Shown here: in pieces, positions 1-9,845 of the stretch
Numbering within the stretch: the first letter of the stretch is position 1
Layout of the letters: every line of letters starts with the position of its first letter
Assembly (NCBI GenBank): GCA_020060105.1
Contig: JAGVAV010000019.1
Location: 1-49,821, forward strand
DNA length: 49,821 nt
Source: Candidatus Woesebacteria bacterium
GTDB lineage: Bacteria > Patescibacteriota > Microgenomatia > Woykebacterales > 2-01-FULL-43-14
Reading direction: 5' to 3'
Notes under the pieces: generated by a model
Told to the model about the DNA's origin: nothing
Seen by the model: the letters and a program-made list of their open reading frames with translations, nothing else
Database searches by the model: none
Made by a program: the position numbers and the translations under genes

Positions 1-10
1 CGATCATCAA

Positions 11-538
11 GTGACTTTAACTAACCTTACCGATAACTCCAAGTATTTCTTTAAGGTTAAATCCCGGGATAAGTTTGGTAATTTAGCCGAGTCGGGGGTT
101 TTAGAATTAACTACCTTAACCGACACCGTTCCGCCCGCCATTTCCGAGATTCGTTCGGAAACCTCGGTCGTTGGCAGCGGCGAAACTTCCCGAATTCAGA
201 TTGTCATTAGCTGGTCCACCGACGAGCCGGCTACTTCAATGGTGGAATATGATGAGGGATTGGGACTGGGCTTAAGAACCTACTCACAAAAAACTAGCCA
301 AGATCAAGTCTTTAATCAATCTCATCTGGTCATTATCTCCGGCCTGAAGCCTTCGGCCACTTATCATTTCCGGGCTGTTTCTAAAGACCGGGTCGGCAAC
401 GAATCTTACTCTTCAGACTATACTGTCTTGACCCCACCCAAGGACATCTCCGTTCTCCGATTGATCCTTAAAAGTTGGGAAGAAACCTTCGCTTGGGTTA
501 GCAATCTTAAGAATGTTATTCCCTATTGGCCGTTCTAG
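11..538 (+). CDS. Fibronectin type III-like repeat protein, C-terminal part (probably continues upstream of the window)
   Basis: FnIII-like pattern (LTNLTDNSKYFFKVKSRDKFGN ... SGLKPSATYHFRAVSKDRVGNESYSSDYTVLTP); frame begins at the window edge. Confidence 0.65.
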   Translation: MTLTNLTDNSKYFFKVKSRDKFGNLAESGVLELTTLTDTVPPAISEIRSETSVVGSGETSRIQIVISWSTDEPATSMVEYDEGLGLGLRTYSQKTSQDQVFNQSHLVIISGLKPSATYHFRAVSKDRVGNESYSSDYTVLTPPKDISVLRLILKSWEETFAWVSNLKNVIPYWPF

Positions 539-578
539 AAACTAGTAAGTAGAGAGTAGAATCTAGAAAGTAGTAGTT

Positions 579-938
579 ATGAGCACAAAGACGTTTAAGG
601 ATTTGGTTGTTTGGCAGAAAGCAAGAGACTTAACAGTTGCTGTTTATCAATTAACAGAAGGATTTCCTAAATCGGAGATCTACGGGTTAACTAGTCAGAT
701 GCGGAGGGCCTCTGTTTCTATTTCATCAAATATTGCTGAAAGTTACCATCGATTTCATCGAAAAGAAAAACGGCAACTCTTAATCGTAGCCTTTGGTTCG
801 GGGTCCGAGTTAGAAAGTCAGCTAGAATTAGCAAAATTATTATTTCCGAAGTTACACTATCAAGAAACAGAATTACTGTTATCAGAAGTTATGAAAATCC
901 TGAATAAAATTTTGAATTCAAAGCCAAAGGTTTTATAG
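579..938 (+). CDS. Four-helix bundle protein (23S rRNA intervening-sequence protein family)
   Basis: Family pattern FKDLVVWQKARDLTVAVYQLTEGFPKSEIYGLTSQMRRASVSISSNIAE. Confidence 0.88.
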   Translation: MSTKTFKDLVVWQKARDLTVAVYQLTEGFPKSEIYGLTSQMRRASVSISSNIAESYHRFHRKEKRQLLIVAFGSGSELESQLELAKLLFPKLHYQETELLLSEVMKILNKILNSKPKVL

Positions 939-996
939 TTTTCTCAATTTCTACTACTTACTATTTTCTATTTACTAACTACTATATAATAAGTCC

Positions 997-1944
997 ATGG
1001 AGAAACTGTTAGTTATTGTTGGGCCGACGGCGACCGGAAAAACCGATTTGGGCTTGAATCTGGCCAAAGAGTTTGATGGTGAAATTGTTTCGGCGGACAG
1101 CCGGCAAGTTTATCAAGGAATGGACGTCGGGACGGGGAAGGAACTAACCCAGGAAGGCTACGAAATAGAAAAAGAGAAAGGTAGGTGGGTGGTAAATGGG
1201 ATACCTCTCCACCTTTATGATCTAACTGAGCCGGATGAGAGATTTAGCGTGGCTGAATATCAGCAACTTTCCTACAAGGTCATTGAAGACACTCATTCTC
1301 GAGGAAAACTGCCGATATTGGTTGGCGGAACGGGGCTTTATGTCCAGGCGGTGACGGAAGGGCTAAAGATTCCGAAAGCGCCGCCGGATCTAAAACTTCG
1401 GGAGAAACTTGAACGTAAGCCTCTAAGTCACCTGGTGGCGGAGTTAGAAAAAGTCGATCCGGAAACGGCTAAGAGGATCGACGAGAAAAATCCGCGGCGC
1501 CTTGTTCGGGCCCTGGAAGTGTACTACTTAACTGGCCAGCCTATCTCAAAGCTTAAGAAAAAGTTTAAGGTGAGCTTTGATTCTCTGATGATTGGTTTGA
1601 CCGCTCCTCGAGAAGTGCTTTATGAAAGAGCGGATAAGAGAACGGAACGTTGGTTTGAAAAAAATGGTTTTCTCGAAGAAGTGCGTGAATTGTTAAAAAA
1701 ATATTCCCCAGATTGGCCGGCCATGAGCGCGATCGGCTATCGTCAGGTGGCTTTGTATTTGTCAGGAAAAGTTGACCTGAAAGAAGCGATTCAACGAACT
1801 AAATTTGACATCCACGGCTACATCCGCCGCCAACTAAGCTGGTTTAAAAGAGATAACCGAATATTTTGGTTTGACATTAGTCAGCCTGATTTTAAGAAGG
1901 AGGTGAGGGAGTTAGTAGGGGGATGGTATAAGAGGCGAGATTAA
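997..1944 (+). CDS. miaA: tRNA dimethylallyltransferase
   Basis: VIVGPTATGKTDLGLNLAKEF, SADSRQVYQGMDVGTGK, VGGTGLYVQAVTEG and AIGYRQ motifs; full length. Confidence 0.96.
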   Translation: MEKLLVIVGPTATGKTDLGLNLAKEFDGEIVSADSRQVYQGMDVGTGKELTQEGYEIEKEKGRWVVNGIPLHLYDLTEPDERFSVAEYQQLSYKVIEDTHSRGKLPILVGGTGLYVQAVTEGLKIPKAPPDLKLREKLERKPLSHLVAELEKVDPETAKRIDEKNPRRLVRALEVYYLTGQPISKLKKKFKVSFDSLMIGLTAPREVLYERADKRTERWFEKNGFLEEVRELLKKYSPDWPAMSAIGYRQVALYLSGKVDLKEAIQRTKFDIHGYIRRQLSWFKRDNRIFWFDISQPDFKKEVRELVGGWYKRRD

Positions 1945-2076
1945 AAACGTCTAACAATGACATAAGTTGCATAAATTTTGATTTAAGACAGAGTTTAAAA
2001 AGTAAGAAATCAAAGTAAATAAGAGTTTTAAGTTATTGCCAAGAGATTTTTTATATGATTTAATTAGGTTAAGTTT

Positions 2077-3096
2077 ATGGAAAAGATTCATATTTCTTTA
2101 AAGACAATTCTTCTTTTCTTCGCGGTCCCTTTGGCGCTTTTGACTTTGTGGGAAATAAGAGGAATTTTAATTGCCTTGGTTATTTCGGTGATTTTAATGT
2201 CGGCCATCGCTCCTTGGGTGGATAGTTTCGAAAAGAGAACGAAACTGCCAAAGGTGGTGGCGATGCTGGCCATCTATTTGAGCGTCTTTTTGGTCTTGGC
2301 TTTTGTGATTTGGGGAGTGGTTCCGCCCTTAATCTCTCAGACTCGAGATTTATTTGGGAATCTTCCTTTTCTAATCGGAGAGGCTGTTCGGATTTTAGGG
2401 CTGGCGGTTGAAGAAGATCAGGCTCAGTTTGTGACCCAAAGGGCAATATCTTTTTTTGAAGATCAGTTTGGCCAATTTTTTGCCAACGTCGTTCAAGTAA
2501 CTTTAGATATTTTCTCAGGGATTTTAAACTTCTTTGCCGTGGCGGTCTTTAGCTTTTATCTTCTTTTGGAACGAGAAAAGGTCAAAAATTCTCTCCATTT
2601 TCTCTTTCCTCACTTAAAGAAAGCCAAAGTTAACCACTTAGCTGACAAAGTTGAGGAAAAATTAGGTGCCTGGTTAAGAGGCCAACTGTTCCTAAGCGTT
2701 ATCGTCGGTCTGATGACTTGGTTGGGCTTGACTATCCTGGGGGTGAAGTTTGCCTTACCTTTAGCGATTATTGCCGGGGTTCTCGAGATCGTGCCGATGA
2801 TTGGACCCATTATTGCCGCCGTACCGGCGATTATTGTCGCTTTAGTTCAAGATCCCGTCCTGGCTTTGGGCGTGGCCGCCCTTTATCTTTTGGTGCAGCA
2901 AGCGGAAAATAACCTGATCGTGCCAAAAGTGATGGAAAGAGCGGTGGGAATGAGTCCGCTGCTAGTGATTTTGTCTTTGATGATTGGCGGGAGATTATTT
3001 GGCGTCTTGGGCGCTCTTTTAGCGGTTCCTCTAACTTCCGTGATTGTCCTGATTGTTCGGGATTGGCGGGAGAATTTGCCTACCAAAGAGAAGTGA
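2077..3096 (+). CDS. AI-2E family transporter / PerM-like permease
   Basis: Multi-TM protein with C-terminal GVLEIVPMIGPIIAAVPAIIVAL ... NNLIVPKVMERAVGMSPLLVILSLMIGG. Confidence 0.9.
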   Translation: MEKIHISLKTILLFFAVPLALLTLWEIRGILIALVISVILMSAIAPWVDSFEKRTKLPKVVAMLAIYLSVFLVLAFVIWGVVPPLISQTRDLFGNLPFLIGEAVRILGLAVEEDQAQFVTQRAISFFEDQFGQFFANVVQVTLDIFSGILNFFAVAVFSFYLLLEREKVKNSLHFLFPHLKKAKVNHLADKVEEKLGAWLRGQLFLSVIVGLMTWLGLTILGVKFALPLAIIAGVLEIVPMIGPIIAAVPAIIVALVQDPVLALGVAALYLLVQQAENNLIVPKVMERAVGMSPLLVILSLMIGGRLFGVLGALLAVPLTSVIVLIVRDWRENLPTKEK

Positions 3097-5542
3097 TTTT
3101 AAAGGCGGGGTGAAGCGGGGCGAAGGAAAGGATGAAGAGTTGAAGCAGGATTGTTAAGATGACGGTAAACAGTAAGGTAGGGTTACTGTTCCAGCGATGG
3201 TCTTTTCTCACGACAAAAACTAGGCCGATCTGAACTATCACTAAAAAGGTAAAAGCGAGAGTTTGCGCTTTATCTTGGTTGCTCAGTCTTAGGACAAGAT
3301 AAAAACTAATGAGGGTGGCTATTGCGATCAAACTGCCGACAGCGCTAATCCACTTAACGTTGACGAAGTCGGTTAAGCCTTTTTCCTTGTTTCTTGGCTT
3401 TCTTTTCATGACCCCTGGACTTTTCGGGTCAACCGCCAGGGCCAAGGCGGGTAAACCATCGGTGACAAGATTAATCCAGAGAATTTGGACGGGTGTCAGG
3501 GGATTTGGCAGTCCGACAAATATCGCGCCCAAAATGATGAGAAGCTCACTAATATTGCCCACGATTAAGTAACGGATGGCTTTGGTAATGTTGTCATAGA
3601 TTACTCTTCCTTCTTCAATCGCTTTGACAATTGAAGCAAAATTATCGTCGGTGACGACCATGTCCGAAGATTCTTTGGCCACATCGGTTCCGGTGTTACC
3701 CATGGCTACTCCCACATTACCTTGTTTTAAAGCTGGCGCGTCATTGACTCCGTCGCCGGTGACGGCGACGACGGCCCCTTTTTTCTGAAAGGCTCTGACG
3801 ATTCTTAGCTTGTGTTCGGGGGAAGTCCGGGCGAAAATTCGGATCTTTTCAATTACCTTATCTAATTCTTCATCGCTGATTTTGTCCAGTTGCGCTCCGG
3901 TTAGGACGTCTTCGCCCGCTTCAATCAGGCCGATTTCCCGAGCGATTGAGGCGGCGGTGAGCTCATTGTCTCCCGTGATCACGACCGCTTTTACGCCCGC
4001 TTCTTTGGCAACGCGAACCGCTTCTTTAACTTCCGATCGGGGAGGGTCGGCGATTCCGACAAAGCCGACGAAGATAAGACTGTTTTCCAGTTTTTCCCGT
4101 TGGTATTGCCTAGCCGGGGTGACCGATCGATAGCCAAAGCCGATCAGACGATACCCCTCTGAAGCCATTAGGTTATACGCCTCAATTATTTTCGTTTTTC
4201 TTTTTTCATCCATTTCGACAATTTTTCGATCCCAAAGAACTTTATCGGAAATGGCTAAAATGCTTTCCGGCGCCCCTTTAGTTAAAAGGTCCATTTTTCC
4301 GTCGAGGTTTTTCCAAACCACGCTCATCATTTTTTTAACTGAGTCAAAGGAAAACTCTTCTACCAACTCCCCATTTTCTTTAAACTTGTCAATTTTTAAG
4401 CCGGAATCGGCGCCGAGAACCAAAAGAGAGCCTTCTGTTTTATCGCCTAAAATGTCGTAGTGGCCGCGGTCGAGGCGAAAGAGAAGAGTCGCGTTGTTGC
4501 ATAAAATGCCGATTTTGAGAAGACGAGAAAAATGGGTATCGCTGAGTCCTGGATGTCTTTTCCTGATCTCATGGGCCTTTCCGCTGAGCCAAACCTTTCT
4601 GACGCTCATTTCATTTTTGGTTAAAGTTCCGGTTTTATCAGTGCAGATGACGTCGATGGACCCCAAGGCCTCGATGGCGGCAAGCTTTCGGACGATGGCT
4701 GCCCGTCTGACCATTCTTTGAACCCCAATGGCCAAGGTAACCGTGACCACGGCGGGCAGTCCTTCGGGAACGACGGAAACCGCCAAACTAATACTGGTTA
4801 GAAGCATGTTGATAAGATCTTTTCCGGTCAGGACGCCGAGGACAAAAATAAGACTGCAAGAGACGACGGCGAGCAAACTAAGGTTCTTGCCTAAACTATT
4901 AAGCTGTTTTTGAAGGGGAGTAGGATCATCTTCAATCTCTCCTAGGGCGGCGGCAATTCGGCCGAATCTTGTTTTCATTCCGGTCGCGCTGATGAGGGCT
5001 TTACCCCTTCCTTTTTCGACAATCGTACCCATGAAGACTTTGATCTTATCGGAATTTTTAAGATCCTTTTGAACGGGGATCGACTCTCCGGTCAAGGAGG
5101 CTTCGTTAATTTCTAAATTAACGATTTCAATCAGATCGCCGTCGGCCGGGATCTTATCGCCTTCCTCTAAAATGATCAAGTCTCCGGGAACGATTTCTTT
5201 ACTGTTAACGTTCATTTCCTTTCCGTCTCGAAGGACTCGGAAATCATTGACGACCATCTTTTTTAAGGCCTGAATTGCTTTTGAAGCTCGATACTCTTGG
5301 ACAAAACCAAAAACAGTGTTTATCAGGACAATGACAAGAATAAAGATTGCCTCCAAACTTTCTCCCACGAAGTAAGCAATGAAAGCGGCGGCGATGAGGA
5401 TCCAGATTAAGAAGCTATTTAGTTGAGAAATAAAAATTCGCCAAGGAGAGACCTTACTTTTATCCTCAATTTGATTAGGACCGTAAATTTGAAGGCGTCT
5501 CTTGGCTTCCTGGGCACTTAATCCTTTAGGCAGAGATTTCAT
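3080..5542 (-). CDS. Cation-transporting P-type ATPase (P2A/Ca2+-type-like)
   Basis: DKTGTLTKNEM phosphorylation motif, TGES, GDGVNDAPALK, N-terminal cation ATPase domain, C-terminal TM domain. Confidence 0.95.
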   Translation of the reverse strand: MKSLPKGLSAQEAKRRLQIYGPNQIEDKSKVSPWRIFISQLNSFLIWILIAAAFIAYFVGESLEAIFILVIVLINTVFGFVQEYRASKAIQALKKMVVNDFRVLRDGKEMNVNSKEIVPGDLIILEEGDKIPADGDLIEIVNLEINEASLTGESIPVQKDLKNSDKIKVFMGTIVEKGRGKALISATGMKTRFGRIAAALGEIEDDPTPLQKQLNSLGKNLSLLAVVSCSLIFVLGVLTGKDLINMLLTSISLAVSVVPEGLPAVVTVTLAIGVQRMVRRAAIVRKLAAIEALGSIDVICTDKTGTLTKNEMSVRKVWLSGKAHEIRKRHPGLSDTHFSRLLKIGILCNNATLLFRLDRGHYDILGDKTEGSLLVLGADSGLKIDKFKENGELVEEFSFDSVKKMMSVVWKNLDGKMDLLTKGAPESILAISDKVLWDRKIVEMDEKRKTKIIEAYNLMASEGYRLIGFGYRSVTPARQYQREKLENSLIFVGFVGIADPPRSEVKEAVRVAKEAGVKAVVITGDNELTAASIAREIGLIEAGEDVLTGAQLDKISDEELDKVIEKIRIFARTSPEHKLRIVRAFQKKGAVVAVTGDGVNDAPALKQGNVGVAMGNTGTDVAKESSDMVVTDDNFASIVKAIEEGRVIYDNITKAIRYLIVGNISELLIILGAIFVGLPNPLTPVQILWINLVTDGLPALALAVDPKSPGVMKRKPRNKEKGLTDFVNVKWISAVGSLIAIATLISFYLVLRLSNQDKAQTLAFTFLVIVQIGLVFVVRKDHRWNSNPTLLFTVILTILLQLFILSFAPLHPAFKITSLW

Positions 5543-5614
5543 AAGCAGGCTATCAAAAACTAGTTTCCTTGGGATTATTATATCAAAAGATGGGAAGGTT
5601 GTTTAGAGAAGAGG

Positions 5615-5643
5615 TTGAACTTAAGCCTGAATTGTGGTATAAT
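5615..5643 (+). promoter_or_regulatory. Sigma-70-type promoter of RNase P RNA
   Basis: TTGAAC (5615-5620), 17-bp spacer, TATAAT (5638-5643), 7 nt before the predicted RNA 5' end. Confidence 0.75.
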
Positions 5644-5650
5644 GGGGCCA

Positions 5651-6101
5651 GTTTAAGGGTAGTCGGATGATCGCCCCACTTCGCGTGAAGCTAGGTGGGG
5701 AGGAAAGTCCAGGCAGCATAGAGCAGGGTGTCCGGCGCAAGCCGGAAGCCGTAAGGCCTAGTTTCGTCCGTCGGCTGACGGACGACCCTCCAAAATTCGC
5801 TCCACGAGCCGTGTACGAATAATACTAAAAGGCGAGTGGTAAGAATTGGAGGGAGAGCAACAGAAACGAACCACGGTCAAGCTTAGCTTGATGCGGTGGA
5901 TGAAACGGGCAATCCTCCCCGCTGCAACCTCCGAAAGGTACGTTAGTAGGTGGCTCGCCGAGTACCAAAGACGAGGGCACTCGCCCAAAAGGGCGGGAAA
6001 TGTGGTCTCTTTACGACACGTTTAGATAGATGATCATCTAGCTCCCATAGCTTTACGCGAAGGGGGTAAAACAGAACCTGGCTTACGAACTACCTTTAAA
6101 C
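5651..6101 (+). ncRNA. rnpB: RNase P RNA (bacterial class A)
   Basis: Conserved GAGGAAAGTCCAGGC..CATAGAGCAGGGTG near the 5' end and ACAGAACCTGGCTTACGAACT near the 3' end; terminal P1 pairing GTTTAAGGGTAGT / ACTACCTTTAAAC. Confidence 0.95.
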
Positions 6102-6117
6102 AGTTTTTAAACTATCC

Positions 6118-7155
6118 TTACTTCTTCTTATCACTTATTAGTTTTTCATATACCTTTTCATACTCATCGACCATCCTTACCACGCTGAAATTCTTTTCCA
6201 TATGTTCTCGACAAGCCACAGGAGAGATTTTCGAAATATTTTCGTAAACCGATACCATTTCCTCTAAATCCTCGACAATGAAACCTGTTTTTCCGTTAAC
6301 AAGGATTTCCGGAACGGAGCCGCGGTTAAAGGCGATTACCGGCGTGCCGCAAGCCATCGCCTCGACCATGACCAAACCAAAAGGTTCTCGCCAGTTGATG
6401 GGGTGAAGAAGGCAGGAGGCCCGACTCATCAATCTGTTTCTTTCTTCCGCATCGACTTCCCCGACCCAACGGATCTGTTCTCCCTCAAGTTCGGGTTCAA
6501 TCACATCTTCAAAATAGCGAAGATCGGCTTTTTGATAAGGATCAAGTTTGGCGGCGATAATTAAAGTTTTATGAAGATGCCTAGCGGCATCAATCGCGAA
6601 ATGGACCCCTTTCTCCCGGGAAATTCGGCCAACGAAGAGAAGATAGTCGTCCTTTTCTTCGGAAAAAGGAAAAGTGATAACATCAATGCCGTGATAAATA
6701 GTCTTGATGTAGTTTAGAGTCGGGAGAGGTTTTCTTTGAGCGTTTGAAATCGAAACGTAGTTTAAGTTTGAATAAGCAGAGTAAATGTATCGGTTTTCCA
6801 GGTTAAAGGAGCCGTGAAGAGTGCTGACGGTGGGGGTGGAAGAAATTGGGATGAAGGGAAGACCGTAATAATCAAGATGGTTATGGATGACCTCAAATTC
6901 CCTGGCTCTTTCGAAAGCCGCCCCGGCGTTAAGTAACTGAAAGGCTTGAAATTCGTCAATTTTGGCTTCCCGAAGCGATTTTGAGTAAACAGATTCAAGT
7001 TTGGCGGTGGTGATTGAATCGCCGCTAGCAAACAAAGTTACGTCGTGTCCTCGCCGGACTAATTCCTCGGTCAGGAGGCTGACGACTCTTTCGGTGCCGC
7101 CGTACTTTTTTGGCGGGACTCTTTCTATTAACGGTGAGAGTTGCGCAATCTTCAT
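6118..7155 (-). CDS. Glycosyltransferase family 4 (group 1)
   Basis: N-term PPKKYGGTERVVSLLTEELVRRGHDVTLFASGDS; C-term EPFGLVMVEAMACGTPVIAFNRGSVPEI. Confidence 0.92.
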   Translation of the reverse strand: MKIAQLSPLIERVPPKKYGGTERVVSLLTEELVRRGHDVTLFASGDSITTAKLESVYSKSLREAKIDEFQAFQLLNAGAAFERAREFEVIHNHLDYYGLPFIPISSTPTVSTLHGSFNLENRYIYSAYSNLNYVSISNAQRKPLPTLNYIKTIYHGIDVITFPFSEEKDDYLLFVGRISREKGVHFAIDAARHLHKTLIIAAKLDPYQKADLRYFEDVIEPELEGEQIRWVGEVDAEERNRLMSRASCLLHPINWREPFGLVMVEAMACGTPVIAFNRGSVPEILVNGKTGFIVEDLEEMVSVYENISKISPVACREHMEKNFSVVRMVDEYEKVYEKLISDKKK

Positions 7156-7324
7156 GGGTTTTGAAAACTAACTGAGGAGACATTAAATATTGACAATAAT
7201 ACTATCATAACTTAACCATGAGTCACTGTCAAGTGTCCACCTCTCATTAATATGTTTTTCTAGACGTTTTGAGTTAAGTTGACACTTACTTTCGTTTGCT
7301 TGATAATTAAAGCAGGAACTGTCT

Positions 7325-8848
7325 ATGCTAGCCAAAGTAATTTCTGGAGCTGTCGTTGGTTTAAACTCGGTCCCGATCGAAGTAGAAATCGATATTGCCT
7401 CCCACGGGTTGCCTTCTTTCACTATTGTTGGCTTACCCGATAAAGCGGTTGAAGAAGCCAAAGAACGGGTCCGCTCGGCTCTGCGCAACACCGGCGCCGA
7501 TTTTCCGTCCAAAAGAATTACCGTTAATCTCGCTCCCGCGGATTTGCCGAAAGAAGGACCCGCTTATGATCTGCCGATTGCTTTAGGTCTGCTGGTGGCC
7601 TCCGGCCAACTGCAGGCCGATCTTTCCCAGACTTTAGTTCTTGGAGAACTTTCCCTTGACGGTTCCCTTCGCCACACCGCCGCGGTCTTGCCGCTTATTC
7701 TTCTGGCTAAGGAGAGGGGTTTCCAAAAGGTCTTTTTACCTCACCTAAATGCCTCAGAAGCGGCAATTGTTGAAGGAGTGGAAATTTACCCAGTCGAAAA
7801 TTTGTCTCAACTGTTTCATCACTTGAATCAGTCAAAACCGATCAGCCCCCACCCTTTAGTTAAATTGGATTTTAATTTTGTCCAAGGCTATGAGTTTGAC
7901 ATGAAAGACATTCGAGGCCAAGAGCATGCCAAAAGAGCTTTGGAAGTTTGCGCGGCGGGAGGCCATAACATTCTTTTAAAGGGCCCTCCAGGGGCAGGGA
8001 AGACCCTTTTGGCGAGAACTTTACCTTCAATTCTTCCTAGGCTGGTTTTTGAAGAAGCTTTAGAGGTGAGTAAAATTTATTCGGTTATTGGCCAGCTACA
8101 CCGAGAAGAACCGGTTATTAAACTTCGTCCCTTTAGATCCCCTCATCACACTACTAGCGCGGTGGGGCTGATTGGCGGCGGGACTCACCCAAAACCCGGC
8201 GAAATCTCTCTGGCCCACCGGGGGGTTCTTTTTTTGGATGAATTTCCGGAATTTTCCCGCCCCATCTTAGAAGCCTTGCGTCAGCCTCTTGAAGATGGTT
8301 ATGTTTCGGTTAGCCGGGCTCAAGGAACTGTTAACTTTCCAACCAAGTTTATTTTAGTAGCCGCCGCCAATCCCTGCCCTTGCGGTTATCTGGGTAGCGG
8401 GGACAAGAACTGTTTTTGCCCTCCCGCCCAGATTATCCGTTATCAAAAAAGAATTTCCGGGCCGATTTTAGATCGAATTGACTTGCACGTAGAGGTTCCG
8501 GCGGTGAAGATGGAAAAGCTAACTTCCGAAGGGATGGAGGCTGCCGAAAGTTCTGATTTGATTCGAGAGCGGGTCCAAAAAGCGCGGGACCGTCAGACGA
8601 AAAGATTCGCCCAAGACGGGATTACTTGCAACGCGGAAATGCGCAGCAAAGAAGTGAAGGAATATTGCCAGTTGGATAGCCGATCCTTAGAGATAATCAA
8701 GACAGCGATTACCCAGATGCGTTTATCTGCTCGAAGCTACTTCCGAGTCCTGAAGGTCGCTCGGACAATTGCCGATTTGGCCGAAGAGGAAAAAATTCAA
8801 CCCAATCACTTGGCAGAAGCCCTTCAATATCGGGCGAAGGAAAATTAG
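7325..8848 (+). CDS. comM: YifB/ComM family Mg chelatase-like AAA ATPase
   Basis: GLPDKAVEEAKERVRSALRN, GPPGAGKTLLARTLPSILP, FRSPHHTTSAVGLIGGG, AANPCPCGYLG. Confidence 0.95.
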   Translation: MLAKVISGAVVGLNSVPIEVEIDIASHGLPSFTIVGLPDKAVEEAKERVRSALRNTGADFPSKRITVNLAPADLPKEGPAYDLPIALGLLVASGQLQADLSQTLVLGELSLDGSLRHTAAVLPLILLAKERGFQKVFLPHLNASEAAIVEGVEIYPVENLSQLFHHLNQSKPISPHPLVKLDFNFVQGYEFDMKDIRGQEHAKRALEVCAAGGHNILLKGPPGAGKTLLARTLPSILPRLVFEEALEVSKIYSVIGQLHREEPVIKLRPFRSPHHTTSAVGLIGGGTHPKPGEISLAHRGVLFLDEFPEFSRPILEALRQPLEDGYVSVSRAQGTVNFPTKFILVAAANPCPCGYLGSGDKNCFCPPAQIIRYQKRISGPILDRIDLHVEVPAVKMEKLTSEGMEAAESSDLIRERVQKARDRQTKRFAQDGITCNAEMRSKEVKEYCQLDSRSLEIIKTAITQMRLSARSYFRVLKVARTIADLAEEEKIQPNHLAEALQYRAKEN

Positions 8849-8934
8849 AAAGAAGAATTTAGAATACAGAAAATAGTAGTTTTTCTATTTTCTAGATACT
8901 AGATACCAGTTTCTAAGAGAGGGGGTGAAAAAGA

Positions 8935-9438
8935 GTGAAAGGTCGAATAAATTTTGACTGGTTAGTTCTTATCCAAATGATTATTGGCTATGAATGGTTA
9001 GCGGCCGGTTGGGAAAAGCTCAGCGGGGGCAATTTTGTGGCGGGAATTAATCAAACTTTAACTAAGTTTGCCACTCTCGGAACGCCTCCTAAGGGAAATT
9101 CAAACGGCTGGTATGTCGACTTCCTAAAATCTACCGCTATTCCCAACGGAGAACTGTTTGCCAATCTGGTTATGTACGGCCAAATTCTGGTAGGAATTGC
9201 TTTGCTGGGCGGCGGATTGCTCCTAATGTTTGCTAACTTGGGTAAATACGCCCAGCCTTATTTTTGGCTGGCTTTGATTTCCTTGGTTGGCGGGGCGCTG
9301 ATGAATCTAAATTTTTACCTTGCCGCCGGTTGGATGAGTCCTTCAACCAGTTCTGTTAATCTGCTTATGCTTCTTATTCAACTGGTCTTGATTGGCTTCA
9401 TTTACAAGTTCTTGACAAACAAGGAATTGAGATCCTGA
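8935..9438 (+). CDS. DoxX-like integral membrane protein
   Basis: 167-aa four-TM protein with WLAAGWEKLSGGNF and NGELFANLVMYGQILVGIALLGG. Confidence 0.65.
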   Translation: MKGRINFDWLVLIQMIIGYEWLAAGWEKLSGGNFVAGINQTLTKFATLGTPPKGNSNGWYVDFLKSTAIPNGELFANLVMYGQILVGIALLGGGLLLMFANLGKYAQPYFWLALISLVGGALMNLNFYLAAGWMSPSTSSVNLLMLLIQLVLIGFIYKFLTNKELRS

Positions 9439-9457
9439 GACATCGGCAAAACCTGTT

Positions 9458-9485
9458 GTAGGGGCGGAAGATCTTCCGCCCCTAC
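9458..9485. repeat. 28-bp perfect palindrome GTAGGGGCGGAAGATCTTCCGCCCCTAC
   Basis: Self-complementary; near-identical second copy at 28108-28135. Confidence 0.85.
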
Positions 9486-9504
9486 TCGTGGATTTTCCCA
9501 AAAG

Positions 9505-9530
9505 AAAAACCCCCGCAAAAGGGGGTTTTT
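9505..9530. terminator. Intrinsic terminator, bidirectional
   Basis: AAAAACCCCC GCAAAA GGGGGTTTTT hairpin between a + strand and a - strand gene. Confidence 0.9.
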
Positions 9531-9557
9531 CTTGTTGGTTTTAAACTAATATTCAAA

Positions 9558-9704
9558 CTAACCACCGATTCGAAACATCTTTGTTCCGCAGCTTGGGCAA
9601 GAGGCGCGAAGAGCGGACTTGCCGTTTTTCATGGTTACTCTTTCTGGATTGGAAACTTCTTGCTTGGCGCGGCACTTTACACAATACATTGAAGCCATCA
9701 ACAT
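9558..9704 (-). CDS. Small zinc-ribbon protein, DUF5679-like (48 aa), absent from the supplied ORF track
   Basis: Reverse-strand translation: MLMASMYCVKCRAKQEVSNPERVTMKNGKSALRASCPSCGTKMFRIGG*; two CxxC pairs. Preceded on its own strand by a GGGGGG purine stretch. Confidence 0.85.
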   Translation of the reverse strand: MLMASMYCVKCRAKQEVSNPERVTMKNGKSALRASCPSCGTKMFRIGG

Positions 9705-9845
9705 TCACCCCCCTTCGAGTGAATTTTCAGGAAAACGAAAATTCACAGTTCTTAGTATTTAGTAATTATTAGTTAGAAAACAATTAACTCAAGCACAACT
9801 TTGAGAAAAATCACTTCTCGAAGTACTAATTACTCACGCTCTCTT

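Noticed and set aside
3309-4913. Several + strand ORFs (87, 107, 69, 75 and 61 aa) opposite the P-type ATPase gene
   Set aside because: They lie antisense to a strongly supported full-length ATPase, with low-complexity Ser/Thr/Arg-rich translations and no motifs.
5758-5988. Minus-strand 76-aa ORF
   Set aside because: It lies wholly inside the RNase P RNA; its sequence is explained by RNA structure.
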